DNA of 64,000 nt. It comes from Planctomycetaceae bacterium (GTDB taxonomy: Bacteria; Planctomycetota; Phycisphaerae; Tepidisphaerales; Tepidisphaeraceae). The stretch is taken from positions 1 to 64,000 of the forward strand of contig JAIYCY010000005.1 in the NCBI GenBank assembly GCA_027487775.1, written 5' to 3'. Positions 55,801 to 64,000 of this stretch are shown here, in pieces. The first letter of the stretch is position 1. Each line of letters begins with the position of its first letter. Both the position numbers and the translations under genes were made by a program. Below the pieces are notes generated by a model, which saw only the letters and a program-made list of their open reading frames with translations, did no database searches and was not told the origin of the DNA.

Positions 55801-57504
55801 GAAACTCTCCTTCGCGATTTTCTTGCCAAGACCGACAGCGACGAAGTTCGCGTGCGTCTCGTTCAGATGCTGATGGCCGATCGTCGGGGCGATGAAGCAC
55901 TGAAGGTCCTCGAAGGTCGCACAGACAAGGCCTCCACCAACCTCCGTATCGATCTGCTCCTCGGAGCAGGTCGATTCGACGAAGCACGCGCCGAGGCCGA
56001 GCGTCAACTTGCGGAGAATCGCTCACCCGCAACGCTCATGGTCGCAGCATTGGTCGACGGGCGATCAGGCGATCCAGCCCGCATCGATCGCGCACAGGGT
56101 TACCTCGACGAAGCGCTTCGTGCCGATGCGAGCAACATGCAGGCCCGCTTCATGCGAGCACGCGTCCTCACCAGCAAAAAGCCCGTTCCAATCGATGACA
56201 TCATCGCCGACCTCGAAGCCGTCCGCTCCGCCGAACCGGGCAACGCCGAAGCCCGACTTCTGCTCGCCGATATGTACAACCGCTCGGGGCGTCGCGACGA
56301 CTACCTTCGCGAACTCGAAACCGCCAGTCTCGAAAACCCAGCCGACAAGAGATTGACGACCGCTGCCGTCGACGCGCTCAGTGCCCAAAATCCGCCGCGC
56401 CATGCGGATATGCGCCGCATTCTCGATCGCGCAATCCAGCAACCCGCTCTCGCGAATGATCCGGATCTTTGGCTCACTCGAGCCAAATTGCTAGCCGCCA
56501 CTGGCGAGGCCGATGCGGCAATCGACGCCGCTCGCAATGGACGTAAGTTTGCCAACGATTCGCGATCCAGCCGCGCATTCTTCTTCGAACTGCTGAACGT
56601 GCTCGGTCGATATCAGGATGTCATCAAGGACTCCGAGCCGTTGCTCGCTTCGGCCGAGCCCGCAGACCTCTACCTCCGCGTCGCTCGCGGGATCGCCGAG
56701 GCCAATCTCAAGAATCGTGAAAACGCGGCCCGCGAGTTCGAACAGGCCTACGCGATGGCTGCCGAAACCGGCAACGAAAGCTCTGTCTCGCTTGTCGCCA
56801 ACGCGATCGCTGTGCATCTCGGCGCCGATGAAGCGCTAAAACGCATCGAGCCCCGTGCCGCAACCGACCGTCGCTGGAAGCTCTTTGCAGCCGAGCTTCA
56901 TCGAAACAAACGCGACTTCCCCCAAGCAATGACTCTCTTCGAACAAGTGATCGCTGATCCCGCCGCCACGCCAAACGAACTGGCAAGCGCCTACCGATCG
57001 CTCGGAACGCTTTGCCTCATGATCGATCCCCCGCAGAATCGCCGCGCGGTTGAACTTTTCACGAAGCTCATCGAGATCGTCCCGACCGATCTGATGGCCC
57101 TTAACAACCTCGCCTACGCCCTGACCCTTCCGGGCGGTGGCGGTACGCCTGAGCAAGCCTTGGCGATCAGTCAGCAGGCATACGAGCTCATGCAGCGCCA
57201 AGGGGCTGCTGACGCTTACATCCTCGATACGCACGGTTGGAATCTCGTTCAAGCCGGACGCGTCGAAGAAGGTATCGTGATCTTGCAAAATGCACTAGGT
57301 ATTCAAAAACTCCCAGAATCTCATTACCATCTGGGAGAAGCGTACTTGCGCGTCAACAGGCCCCAAGATGCAGCAGATCAATTTAAGAATTCTCTTGATT
57401 TGATCGAGACTTTGCGTCAGAATCAGCAAACCTTCGATGCGGACCTCCCGCGTCGGGTGAACGATGCCCTCAGCCGTGCCCAGGCTGCGGGTGCAACTCC
57501 TTGA
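52852..57504 (+). CDS. Very long TPR-repeat protein of the exosortase/EPS locus
   Basis: 1550 residues from ATG 52852. A Lys-rich start (MAKKKKKQKLNIPFL) and one membrane helix (LVTIVLTSGGVVGLAGFLIL) precede about 1500 residues of helical repeats with TPR features, for example ARDKALELYNAGQIQEAYDE, AQPHLLMGLVQQATGRFSES and LNNLAYALTLPGG. It resembles the PrsT-type TPR proteins of PEP-CTERM loci and may scaffold the export machine in the periplasm. The frame opens 69 codons earlier, but that part overlaps the epsI-like stop and is not protein-like. Repeat count needs a profile search. Confidence 0.88.
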   Translation: MAKKKKKQKLNIPFLVTIVLTSGGVVGLAGFLILRQGRAAGAETARDKALELYNAGQIQEAYDELSRVAHRLNTDSEAMMLYYRAGMYLTSFDNEKYRLANAALFRVISQSPQFLPALNEQLKIQKSGIERGDVRQASLDELDRSALAILAIDPKHIEAIEARALVTVSRMRQTLTQQTSATFAAAAEELEKTAADHPQSVELPFQAINARLGQAERSRAEQPTVELPQDIVDTLSAALASIDQQLARVDDASISSNDRNEINLRSINSLRFIAAFYQRDQEKQKEISDRIEVAIRKSVEIAKPEDENFELVLSNAGGLLQTIRRLDESEAAFKKMKEGRPQSWMGRLLLADHYRRTGRLDDAIRELEVDLQPSIDLYGLDGVMFRQVFNVEAMIQRAFLRLMKIQSIPAAERAPLRALIETDLQRASAERGEQNAALLRIRAGLAEIDGNLTGATQMLSRAIDLVPSDASQGRDEELRNELRLQMAQISLRMNQTGKARELLESVARETNNPGARLMLAEILLRDRLIPEARTQLQEILKVDPNNNNAKLLIVPTLETPEERKAALDALPEGDAKQITEKFRVAASIRQLDEAVRLGEAALVQSPGDKTVSLLLAELYSGTDRGTDARRILDNAIVKQPGDEQLKFARQRLDVTTQEQATQLAQQQVASIEDPFLRKVAESQLAAQAGDDARAEALLVEADALDTNRTGAAAERLFVQFALTNQFDKARTWLERLKQLNTDQAGGRIYEGRLLLAQGRSEEALALARTLIAELPGYAQPHLLMGLVQQATGRFSESLNSFNEALKLQPRNVEALRGAVSMYERLGRQAEAKPLVDRGISIDPNDAFFVDKRLNLELYAGNAESVIEPRSKLVEMFPGNPLNRLRLAEALEVSAVRRANAGNNDGAAELWRAAQQVYGNAMRDFPGSIEFVDGYARMSAATGDFAAGRRMYEASQARESFTTNPQFALRFANFLTLGGENSDAETLLRDFLAKTDSDEVRVRLVQMLMADRRGDEALKVLEGRTDKASTNLRIDLLLGAGRFDEARAEAERQLAENRSPATLMVAALVDGRSGDPARIDRAQGYLDEALRADASNMQARFMRARVLTSKKPVPIDDIIADLEAVRSAEPGNAEARLLLADMYNRSGRRDDYLRELETASLENPADKRLTTAAVDALSAQNPPRHADMRRILDRAIQQPALANDPDLWLTRAKLLAATGEADAAIDAARNGRKFANDSRSSRAFFFELLNVLGRYQDVIKDSEPLLASAEPADLYLRVARGIAEANLKNRENAAREFEQAYAMAAETGNESSVSLVANAIAVHLGADEALKRIEPRAATDRRWKLFAAELHRNKRDFPQAMTLFEQVIADPAATPNELASAYRSLGTLCLMIDPPQNRRAVELFTKLIEIVPTDLMALNNLAYALTLPGGGGTPEQALAISQQAYELMQRQGAADAYILDTHGWNLVQAGRVEEGIVILQNALGIQKLPESHYHLGEAYLRVNRPQDAADQFKNSLDLIETLRQNQQTFDADLPRRVNDALSRAQAAGATP

Positions 57505-57981
57505 AATGGAGAGATCAGGGCAGAGAAGTCGAATCGGCAATATCAACCAACCGAGGCACCCTCGCATGCAACGCCCCAAGCAGCTCGTCTGGCACAGGGC
57601 GCCTGTATCAGAGTCTTGCCTGAAGCTGGTCTGATAAGTCGGTCCGGATGAGTCAATCGGCCGGTGATGAGCTGGGTCTCGTCGCCGCACCTGCTGAACT
57701 CGCCCGACCCTCGGATGCCACACACTCCCCGCTGTTCGACTTTCCCGTTGTTACTTTTGATGTCTTTCGCCTCGTCTTGCCGAGTTGAATGATTCGGCAT
57801 GGTCGAACGGTCGATCCACTTTACGGATTCGACCTTCGGTTCGGACGATTGTCGTCCGAAGGCGAAAAACGGTTTGGGTACGAGATTCGACAGGCGATTC
57901 CCCGGAGAAGGAAAACGCCCGCCGAGTATTCGAATTCTGGCCGTGATTTTTTTTGTTGACGACTTCGTTGGAGAAACTCAC
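57505..57981. other. Intergenic region before the tyrosine kinase gene
   Basis: 477 bases. The kinase frame is open from 57799, but those 61 codons are not like the family. An eight-T run at 57948-57955 lacks a hairpin. I see no gene, RNA or clear terminator; a promoter for the kinase gene may lie here but none is convincing. Confidence 0.5.
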
Positions 57982-60264
57982 ATGACAACGCTTCCGCAAA
58001 CCACCGGGAATCGATTCCCGCGTTCGGGCGGGCGAACCCCGGCGATCCCGGGTGCTATCCAGCCCGGCATGTCCGGCGCAGGACAGATTTCGCTTACGCC
58101 AGCCGACGTGCTTCGAGTCCTCAGGCAGAACTTCTGGCTCATCGCCATGTTCCTGCTCGTTTCGCTTGCCATCGGCTTCGCCATCAACAAGTTCATCCTC
58201 GAGAAGAACTTCAAACAATTCACCGCAGTCGGCCAATTGCGTCTGCAATCGCCGACCGAAATCGATCCGCTCAACAGCGGCACGACGCGTGGTCAATACC
58301 TCGCAAACCTCGCCGAGCGTCAAAAGACGCACGCGACCATGCTCCGCCAGGACGTCCTCTGGCGTCAGAGCTTCCAGAATCCAGAATCCGCCATCCGAAA
58401 GACCTCATGGTTCTCCGGTTTTGCCACCACCGGCGAAAATGGCGGCCCCGACGTCGATCGCGCCCTCGGGGATCTTCGCAAAAAGTTCAACGTCACCGTC
58501 ATCCCAGAGTCGGAACTCATCACCGTGAGCATGAGCGCCGCCGATCCCGATGACGCCGTCGTCGTCATTCGCGAAATCGTTCGCAAGTACCTCGAACGTG
58601 AGCAAGTCGGCAGCACCGTCGGACAAAGCGACGAGCTGAACACCCTCCGCGCCATGCGCGGCCGACAGGAAACCACCATCAGCCAGCTGCAACGTCAGAT
58701 CAGCGAGCGACAGGCCGCTCTCGGTGCCGATTCCATGGGCAACCGACTCGGATCCGTCGGCTTGCTCGAACTGCAGGTCGGCCAACTCCTCGGCAAGCGT
58801 GTCGAAGCCATCGACGTCCTCAACCGTGCTGAGATCGCTTTCCAAACCATCGATCAAGCACTCACCCGCGGCGAAATGCCCGGCGAACTCGCGATGGCAG
58901 TCGACGCCGACCCGACGCTGCAAAACCTCCAGGCTCGCAGCGAAGAAATCTCCACGCAGCTCGAAGCCCTCAGCCTTTCGCTGCAGCCCGAGCATCTCTC
59001 GATCCGTCAGGCTCGCGTCCAACAGGATGCGATCAACCGCCGAATCGAAGACCGTCGCAACGAAATGCGTCTGACCATCGGCAACGGTGTCCGTGAGACG
59101 CGCCGAGCCGAACGAGATGCCGCCGCCGCTCAGGTTCAGCTCATCGACTCGCAAGTCAAAGAGCTTCAAACCCGCCTCGGTCAACTCTCCACCCAAGCCG
59201 CGGAACTCACGACATTGGTCGAGACACGCAAGGTCGAACAAGACCGTCTCTCCAAGATCGTCGAACGCGTCACCACGATCGAAGGCAACCTCAGCCGTCG
59301 AGATCAAAGCCGCGCCAGCATCTGGTGGGTGGCCGCCGACGATACCACCGGTGACTTCTCCATCGACAAGCCCAAAACCATGAGCTTCCCGATCCTTTGG
59401 CAGACGATGGCCTTCGCTGGCCTCATCGGCACCGGTCTGGCTCTGGGCATCGCGTTCCTCAAGGAACTCACCGATACCTCGATCCGCAGCCCGCGCGATA
59501 TCACCCGCGTCGGTCAGCTCAATCTGCTGGGCATGATCCCACACGAGCAGGACGACCCGGAAGTCGCCGCCAGCGATCTCAATCTCATCATCAGCCAGGC
59601 ACCGCACAGCATGATCGCCGAGCAGTTCAGGCATGTCCGTACTCGCCTGCAACACGCGGCCAGCCTTGATACGACCCGTAGCCTGCTCATCACCTCGCCC
59701 GCTGCCGGTGACGGCAAGACGACGGTGGCATGCAACATCGCCGCGGGTCTTGCACTCAACGGCCGCAAGATCCTGCTCGTCGATGCCAACTTCCGTCGCC
59801 CTCAACTTCATAGCGTCTTCGGACTCACCAACGAAGCAGGCTTCGGAAACGTCCTTGCCCAGTCGGCCTCCATCGAGAGCACCGTCCGCAAGACCAACGT
59901 TCCGAACCTCGACGTGCTCACCACCGGCCCGCGCCCGGCGAACCCGACCGAGCTGCTCGAAAGCCAGCTCCTCACCGAGTTCATCGATCGCAGCCTCGAA
60001 GAATACGACCACGTCATCTTCGACACCGGCCCGATCCTTCTCGTCTCTGAAACCGTCGCACTCGCTCCGCGCGTCGATGGCGTCATCACCGTGGTCAAGG
60101 CCCGCGCCAACTCTCGCGGTCTCCTCCAGCGTCTGCGTGATACCCTCCGTCAGCTCAAGGCCGAACACCTCGGCGTTGTGCTCAACGGCGTCCGTCAGCA
60201 GACCGGCGGGTACTACGGTCGCAACATCAAGAGTTACTACGCTTACCAGTCCAACGGGAACTGA
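57982..60264 (+). CDS. Polysaccharide co-polymerase / BY-kinase (Wzz plus tyrosine autokinase)
   Basis: From ATG 57982 (ttggaga upstream) the protein has 760 residues. It has an N-terminal Wzz domain with a first membrane helix (FWLIAMFLLVSLAIGFAIN) and a long periplasmic coiled coil (SQLQRQISERQAALGADS). A second helix precedes the cytoplasmic kinase with Walker A PAAGDGKTTVACNIA. Walker A' reads LLVDANFRRPQLH, with Asn where the second Asp of DxD usually stands. The Walker B-like segment is VIFDTGPILLV. A Tyr-rich tail (GYYGRNIKSYYAYQSNG) would be the autophosphorylation cluster. It would control chain length of the exported polymer. A strong terminator follows. Confidence 0.92.
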   Translation: MTTLPQTTGNRFPRSGGRTPAIPGAIQPGMSGAGQISLTPADVLRVLRQNFWLIAMFLLVSLAIGFAINKFILEKNFKQFTAVGQLRLQSPTEIDPLNSGTTRGQYLANLAERQKTHATMLRQDVLWRQSFQNPESAIRKTSWFSGFATTGENGGPDVDRALGDLRKKFNVTVIPESELITVSMSAADPDDAVVVIREIVRKYLEREQVGSTVGQSDELNTLRAMRGRQETTISQLQRQISERQAALGADSMGNRLGSVGLLELQVGQLLGKRVEAIDVLNRAEIAFQTIDQALTRGEMPGELAMAVDADPTLQNLQARSEEISTQLEALSLSLQPEHLSIRQARVQQDAINRRIEDRRNEMRLTIGNGVRETRRAERDAAAAQVQLIDSQVKELQTRLGQLSTQAAELTTLVETRKVEQDRLSKIVERVTTIEGNLSRRDQSRASIWWVAADDTTGDFSIDKPKTMSFPILWQTMAFAGLIGTGLALGIAFLKELTDTSIRSPRDITRVGQLNLLGMIPHEQDDPEVAASDLNLIISQAPHSMIAEQFRHVRTRLQHAASLDTTRSLLITSPAAGDGKTTVACNIAAGLALNGRKILLVDANFRRPQLHSVFGLTNEAGFGNVLAQSASIESTVRKTNVPNLDVLTTGPRPANPTELLESQLLTEFIDRSLEEYDHVIFDTGPILLVSETVALAPRVDGVITVVKARANSRGLLQRLRDTLRQLKAEHLGVVLNGVRQQTGGYYGRNIKSYYAYQSNGN

Positions 60265-60320
60265 TCCTCACGGATCAGCGCTCGCTGGAAGGGGGGAACG
60301 ATTTGCAGTTCTCCAACGCG

Positions 60321-60358
60321 CCTGCAGGAGCCGTGTGGCGGCTCCTGCAGGTGTTTTT
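60321..60358 (+). terminator. Strong terminator after the BY-kinase gene
   Basis: CCTGCAGGAGCCG (60321-60333), loop TGTGG, CGGCTCCTGCAGG (60339-60351), then tgttttt. The stem is a perfect 13 bp. Confidence 0.95.
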
Positions 60359-60366
60359 GCGCGCTC

Positions 60367-60450
60367 GACTCTCATTTCCACACGTCCGACTCTCATTTCC
60401 ACACGTCCGATTCTCATTTCCACACGTCCGATTCTCCATTCCACACGCTC
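60367..60450. repeat. 21-bp tandem array, four copies
   Basis: Four adjacent 21-base units of gactctcatttccacacgtc type at 60367-60387, 60388-60408, 60409-60429 and 60430-60450; the last is the most diverged. It begins 9 bases after the T-run of the terminator. From here to 60838 I see no gene. Confidence 0.92.
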
Positions 60451-60824
60451 GGGAACGATTTTCGACCGCTCGCGCACACTCTCCTTCAACATCCACATCA
60501 TCAATTTCACCCGCAATTTCATGCATTTCCTCATGCCATTCCCTCCGCCGCTCGTGGAGTCCACCGCGTGCGACCGTGTTGCTGCCACTGCACGTCTCTG
60601 AATGCCCGCTTCTGTCTCCCGGGTTCGATCAGGTCCCCCACATCTACGGGCGCGCTGCGCGGATGCGTCCGCAGGCGCGCAGCGCCTTTCGAAAGATTCT
60701 TTCTGCCAGCGTGCAGCAGACTGACACAATCAACGCTGCATCAAGGGTCGATCGCGGGGGGTTGATGGCAGGTGCTTGATCGCGGCGCGGATCCGGGATG
60801 CTTCGTCTTCGTATAGATCGCGCT

Positions 60825-60830
60825 TACACT
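60825..60830 (+). promoter_or_regulatory. Possible -10 element of mutL
   Basis: TACACT ends eight bases before GTG 60839. The -35 is weak. If real, the mutL message would have almost no leader. Confidence 0.2.
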
Positions 60831-60838
60831 GTGTTTCT

Positions 60839-62875
60839 GTGACAACTGTCATTCGCCAACTTCCCCCCGCGCTTGTTAATCGGATCGCTGCCGGCGAGGT
60901 GATCGAACGGCCGGCGTCGGTCGTCAAGGAACTTCTCGAGAACGCGCTGGACGCAGGGGCACGACGCATCGAAGTCGAGATCGAAGACGGCGGAAGACAA
61001 CTCATCCGCGTGCGCGACGACGGCGGAGGCATCACGCCGGACGATCTTCCGCTTGCCTTCGCGAGCCATGCGACAAGCAAGATTCAATCCGACGAGGATC
61101 TGTTCAATATCGCCACGATGGGCTTTCGAGGTGAAGCGCTCGCGTCGATCGGTTCGGTGTCGTTTGCCCGTATCGTCAGCCGCACGCCCGATGCACAGGG
61201 CGCCCACGAGATCGAAAATCGAGGCGGATCGATCTCTGTTCCGCGCGTCACATCGGGAAATCCCGGCACCACGATCGAAGTCCGCGATCTGTTTTTCAAC
61301 GTGCCGGTCAGGCGAAAATTTCTCAAAACCAATTCAACCGAGACGGGCCACGTTGCGGACGCGATTTTGAAGATTGCGCTTTCGAGGCCGGACGTCGCGT
61401 TTCGTCTGACAAGCAACGGTCGCATCAATCTTGATCTGCCCGTTTCGCCGGACGTGGTGCGATGGCTACATGCGTGGCCCGACGATTACGCCAGCCAAAA
61501 GCTGCAGATCGACAACCATCATGATCGCCTTTCAATCCGCGGGATCGTCGGACTTCCCGCCCTCGCACAGCCTCACACCAAGCATCAGTATGTTTTCGTC
61601 AACGGTCGATTCGTGCGGGATAAATTTGTGGGGCACGCGCTCAAGGAGGCCTTTCGCGGGCTGATCGAGCCGGGACGAAACCCGGCATGCGTCTTGATGA
61701 TCGACATGCCCCCGGATCAGGTCGATGTCAATGTCCATCCGACAAAGATCGAAGTTCGATTTCGCGATTCGTCTCGAATCCACGGCTTCGTCCTTTCTTC
61801 CGTGCGCGAGCTACTCCGTCAGAACGACATCGCCCCCATGCTTCAGGCATCGCCGACACTTGATTGGCGCGAGCCGCAGCTGCCGGGTTCGGGCCAGGGT
61901 CCGAACGTCTCCAACAGCAACTCCGATCGCGATTCGCTTCGCGCGCAGCTCGCCGATTTCTTCCGACAAGGTGCAGGCGGTGCGCGGGTTGGTTCGGATG
62001 AGCGCGAGGCGAATCGTCCCGACGGAGTGCGAGGTGAATTTGATCGCTCGGCGGGGCAGTTCGATCGCTCGGCCGGCCAGTTCGATCGCTCGGTCGCCGG
62101 AGGGTCGTATCTCCCGTCGCTGCCAACAGACAAACCGGCTGGGTCGCATCATGATCCTTCGATCGCTTCGACTGACGCGAACTCCGCAGCGCTCGACGCC
62201 GGGATCGCCCGGCACATGGATGTTCAGCGCATCGACCAGCGCGACGAGCAACGTGTTGACCGGCGGATTGATCAGCGTGTCGACGTCCACCCGATGACGT
62301 CCGTCGTGCCTGCGATCCAGTTGCACAACAGTTACCTCGTCGTCGAGAGCGAAGACGGGCTAGCCATCATCGATCAACACGCGCTGCACGAGCGGATCTT
62401 GTTTGAGGAACTGCTGACCCGCTTGTCGCGCGGTCCGCTTGAGTCGCAGCGATTACTCCTGCCCATCACGCTGCCCGCTTCGCCTCAGCAGATCGACTGT
62501 ATCGAGAGCCTCGCGATCATGCTCGATCGACTCGGCATCGAGATCGTTCCGATCGGTCCCGAGGCGGTTGCCATCCATGCGTTTCCGAGCTTTCTGGATC
62601 GACTCGATCCGGCCGCTTTCGTGGCCGACCTGCTGGACCGCGCCGAGCGCGAAGATCGGGTGGACCACGAAGCCCTCATGCACGAAGTCCTCGACATGAT
62701 GGCATGCAAGGCTGCGATCAAAGCAGGGGACCCGCTCACGCCGCAGGAAATCAAATCGCTGCTCGAACATCGGGCAACGGTCAGCCGCACGAGCAACTGT
62801 CCGCACGGTCGCCCGACGACGCTCAAGCTCACGCTCAGAGATCTTGAGAAACAGTTCAAGCGAACGGGTTTCTGA
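60839..62875 (+). CDS. mutL: DNA mismatch repair protein MutL
   Basis: MutL links MutS mismatch recognition to strand incision. From GTG 60839 the protein (678 residues) starts at the conserved IRQLPPALVNRIAAGEVIER. GHKL ATPase motifs are ENALDAGARRIEVE, DDGGGI, SHATSKI and GFRGEALASI. The linker (about residues 345-500) is low-complexity with 21-bp repeats. The C-terminal domain has the endonuclease motif DQHALHERILFEE, ACKAAIKAG and CPHGRP, so this is the nicking type of MutL. Upstream codons to 60776 are not family-like. It converges with the FAD-dependent oxidoreductase gene, 9 bases apart. Confidence 0.96.
   Translation: MTTVIRQLPPALVNRIAAGEVIERPASVVKELLENALDAGARRIEVEIEDGGRQLIRVRDDGGGITPDDLPLAFASHATSKIQSDEDLFNIATMGFRGEALASIGSVSFARIVSRTPDAQGAHEIENRGGSISVPRVTSGNPGTTIEVRDLFFNVPVRRKFLKTNSTETGHVADAILKIALSRPDVAFRLTSNGRINLDLPVSPDVVRWLHAWPDDYASQKLQIDNHHDRLSIRGIVGLPALAQPHTKHQYVFVNGRFVRDKFVGHALKEAFRGLIEPGRNPACVLMIDMPPDQVDVNVHPTKIEVRFRDSSRIHGFVLSSVRELLRQNDIAPMLQASPTLDWREPQLPGSGQGPNVSNSNSDRDSLRAQLADFFRQGAGGARVGSDEREANRPDGVRGEFDRSAGQFDRSAGQFDRSVAGGSYLPSLPTDKPAGSHHDPSIASTDANSAALDAGIARHMDVQRIDQRDEQRVDRRIDQRVDVHPMTSVVPAIQLHNSYLVVESEDGLAIIDQHALHERILFEELLTRLSRGPLESQRLLLPITLPASPQQIDCIESLAIMLDRLGIEIVPIGPEAVAIHAFPSFLDRLDPAAFVADLLDRAEREDRVDHEALMHEVLDMMACKAAIKAGDPLTPQEIKSLLEHRATVSRTSNCPHGRPTTLKLTLRDLEKQFKRTGF
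62039..62101. repeat. 21-bp in-frame repeat in the MutL linker
   Basis: Three adjacent 21-base units (62039-62059, 62060-62080, 62081-62101) encode FDRSAGQ, FDRSAGQ and FDRSVAG. A second short repetitive stretch, RIDQRDEQRVDRRIDQRVD, follows near 62230-62285. Confidence 0.88.
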
Positions 62876-62884
62876 ACTTCAAAT

Positions 62885-64000
62885 TCAAAGAAGTGTGAGC
62901 ACTTGTCCAGCATCCTGGAGACGTTGGCGGAGTGTTTCGTAGCGGATCTCCTGAACCGATGACTCGTTTCGTATGGAAAGGTCTGCGATGTGGGCGGCGC
63001 TTTGACCGAGAATCATGAAGACGGGTTCCATGCGGACGCTGCCATAGGCGATGTGGCTTGTGGAGCAGCAGACAGGTACGACGAGGTTGGTGCATTCGCT
63101 TCGGGCGGGAACGATGGATCGGAAACTGATGGAGTAAGGTGCGGCTGGCGGGTGTTGAACATCGCCATCGTTCATGACGATGGGCTTGCCGGAGGCGCCG
63201 GTGGTGACGAAACGGGTGCAGTTATGGCTGTCGAGGTTGTAGCTGCCCATTCCTACGGGATCGTTGCACTGGCGTGTGTGCATGCAGTCGGCTTCGGTGA
63301 GGACGTAGTCACTGATGAGTCGGCGAGCTTCGCGGACATAGAGCGTGTGGCTCCATCCTCCGGTGGTGGTGAACTCGTCACGTGAGAGACCCCATTGTCG
63401 ATAGACGTCGCGATATCGTTCGGGGATCCGTGGGGAGTTGGCCATGGTCCAGTAGAAGCCTTGCTGCCAACGGACATGGGCCTGGAAGATTTCTTCGCGT
63501 TCCTGATACGAGGCGTCGGGCCATTTCCAGTTTCCGCCGATGTAGTCGCTGCTGACCGCGCCGTGGTTGTTGGTGTCGGTCTTGAAGAAGCCGTTGCGTG
63601 TCAGAGGTGAGAGGACGTCGAACTTGCGGATGTGAGGCTTGCCCTGGCGAGGCATGAGGGGCTCGTTGAAGTTGTCCTTCTCGCTTTGGTGCCAGCGGAT
63701 GGCCAGTTCGTAGTCGAGATCGCGATAGGCCTCGGGCTTTTGCCAATCGATGCGGAGTGCAGGATCGTTGGTCATGCAGACGCGGAAGCAGAACGCCTGA
63801 AGACGTCGATCGCCTTCGCCCTGATGCTTGGATTGATCGCGCGGCTCGATGAACGGAAGAAGCCCGCTTGATGGATCGCCCGGTCTGACGAACGGATCAA
63901 CTTCGCCGGGACCGAACTGATGTTTAGGCTTGACCTGGATGCCGTTGAGCGTTTCGTTGAAGGTTTGATTGGATTCGCGACCGACGTGATAGCTGCATCC
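62885..64000 (-). CDS. FAD-dependent oxidoreductase, 3' part (runs off the window)
   Basis: The frame is open on the minus strand from the window edge to a stop at 62885, so the N-terminus with the FAD-binding motif lies beyond 64000. The visible 371 residues include GCSYHVGRESNQTFNETLNG, TNNHGAVSSDYIGGNWKWPD, YVLTEADCMHTRQCNDPVGM and GSYNLDSHNCTRFV. These match the C-terminal half of the FAD_oxidored family (PF12831-like), common in Planctomycetota and sometimes annotated as xanthan-lyase-like. The internal ATG at 63775 is not the true start. The substrate is unknown. Confidence 0.8.
   Translation of the reverse strand, partial: GCSYHVGRESNQTFNETLNGIQVKPKHQFGPGEVDPFVRPGDPSSGLLPFIEPRDQSKHQGEGDRRLQAFCFRVCMTNDPALRIDWQKPEAYRDLDYELAIRWHQSEKDNFNEPLMPRQGKPHIRKFDVLSPLTRNGFFKTDTNNHGAVSSDYIGGNWKWPDASYQEREEIFQAHVRWQQGFYWTMANSPRIPERYRDVYRQWGLSRDEFTTTGGWSHTLYVREARRLISDYVLTEADCMHTRQCNDPVGMGSYNLDSHNCTRFVTTGASGKPIVMNDGDVQHPPAAPYSISFRSIVPARSECTNLVVPVCCSTSHIAYGSVRMEPVFMILGQSAAHIADLSIRNESSVQEIRYETLRQRLQDAGQVLTLL

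Noticed and set aside
58405..60168. 587-residue open frame on the minus strand
   Set aside because: Antisense to the BY-kinase; Glu/Asp/Ala-rich composition is typical of a shadow frame in GC-rich DNA.
60268..60729. 153-residue minus-strand ORF between the kinase gene and mutL
   Set aside because: It reads through the terminator and the 21-bp array; repeated GRVEMRI units come from the array.

Overview
The window looks like a chromosome segment of a GC-rich Planctomycetota bacterium, probably class Phycisphaerae. This is inferred from gene content and protein style, not from a marker gene. Pointers are an LPS-type outer envelope (lpxK, an LpxL-type acyltransferase), a membrane-bound pyrophosphatase, an exosortase/EpsI exopolysaccharide locus with a very long TPR protein, a zinc-ribbon plus DUF4190 protein, and a four-helix-bundle (S23/IVP) protein. 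Two tRNA genes are present: Arg-UCU at 3284-3357 and His-GUG at 48207-48281. No rRNA, CRISPR, plasmid or phage genes were seen.

Layout. 1-3.3 kb is repeat-rich: a 21-bp array, G-rich/C-rich palindromic blocks, and a GNAT-like ORF interrupted by a block that carries an S23 four-helix-bundle gene between complementary G-rich and C-rich arms; an orphan DUF433 protein follows. 3.3-8.6 kb: tRNA-Arg running straight into a beta-CASP metallo-hydrolase, then divergent lpxK and lpxL-type genes and a secreted hypothetical protein. 8.8-20 kb: a large peptide/nickel-type ABC import locus with two solute-binding proteins, four permeases and one pair of ATPases. 20-31.3 kb: a GH4 glycosidase with a divergent AraC regulator, ftsK, aroB, dprA, a sialidase-like exported protein, ffh and recX. 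31.5-38 kb: clpC, an ExoD-like protein, a RidA protein and hppA. 38-48 kb: carB, membrane and zinc-ribbon proteins, a DUF2089 regulator overlapping a membrane protein gene, a Ppx/GppA-HD phosphatase and hisF. 48.5-60.3 kb: exopolysaccharide export and sorting genes (export lipoprotein, exosortase, EpsI, 1550-residue TPR protein, Wzz/BY-kinase). 60.8-64 kb: mutL and the 3' part of a FAD-dependent oxidoreductase that runs off the window.

How genes work together. The ABC locus would take up oligopeptides, with the OppD/OppF pair probably energising both permease pairs. The 48.5-60.3 kb cluster would make, export and anchor a surface polysaccharide or sorted proteins. The rest is mostly housekeeping in short operons.

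The most unusual material is in the first 3 kb and in the many short tandem arrays (7, 14, 18, 21 and 39 bp) scattered between and inside genes. The S23-carrying insertion in the GNAT frame, and a smaller copy of the same palindrome without S23, are the best candidates for an undescribed element. Two expression quirks also stand out: a start codon 3 nt after a tRNA, and a near-consensus promoter whose predicted transcript would start at the ATG of the DUF2089 gene.
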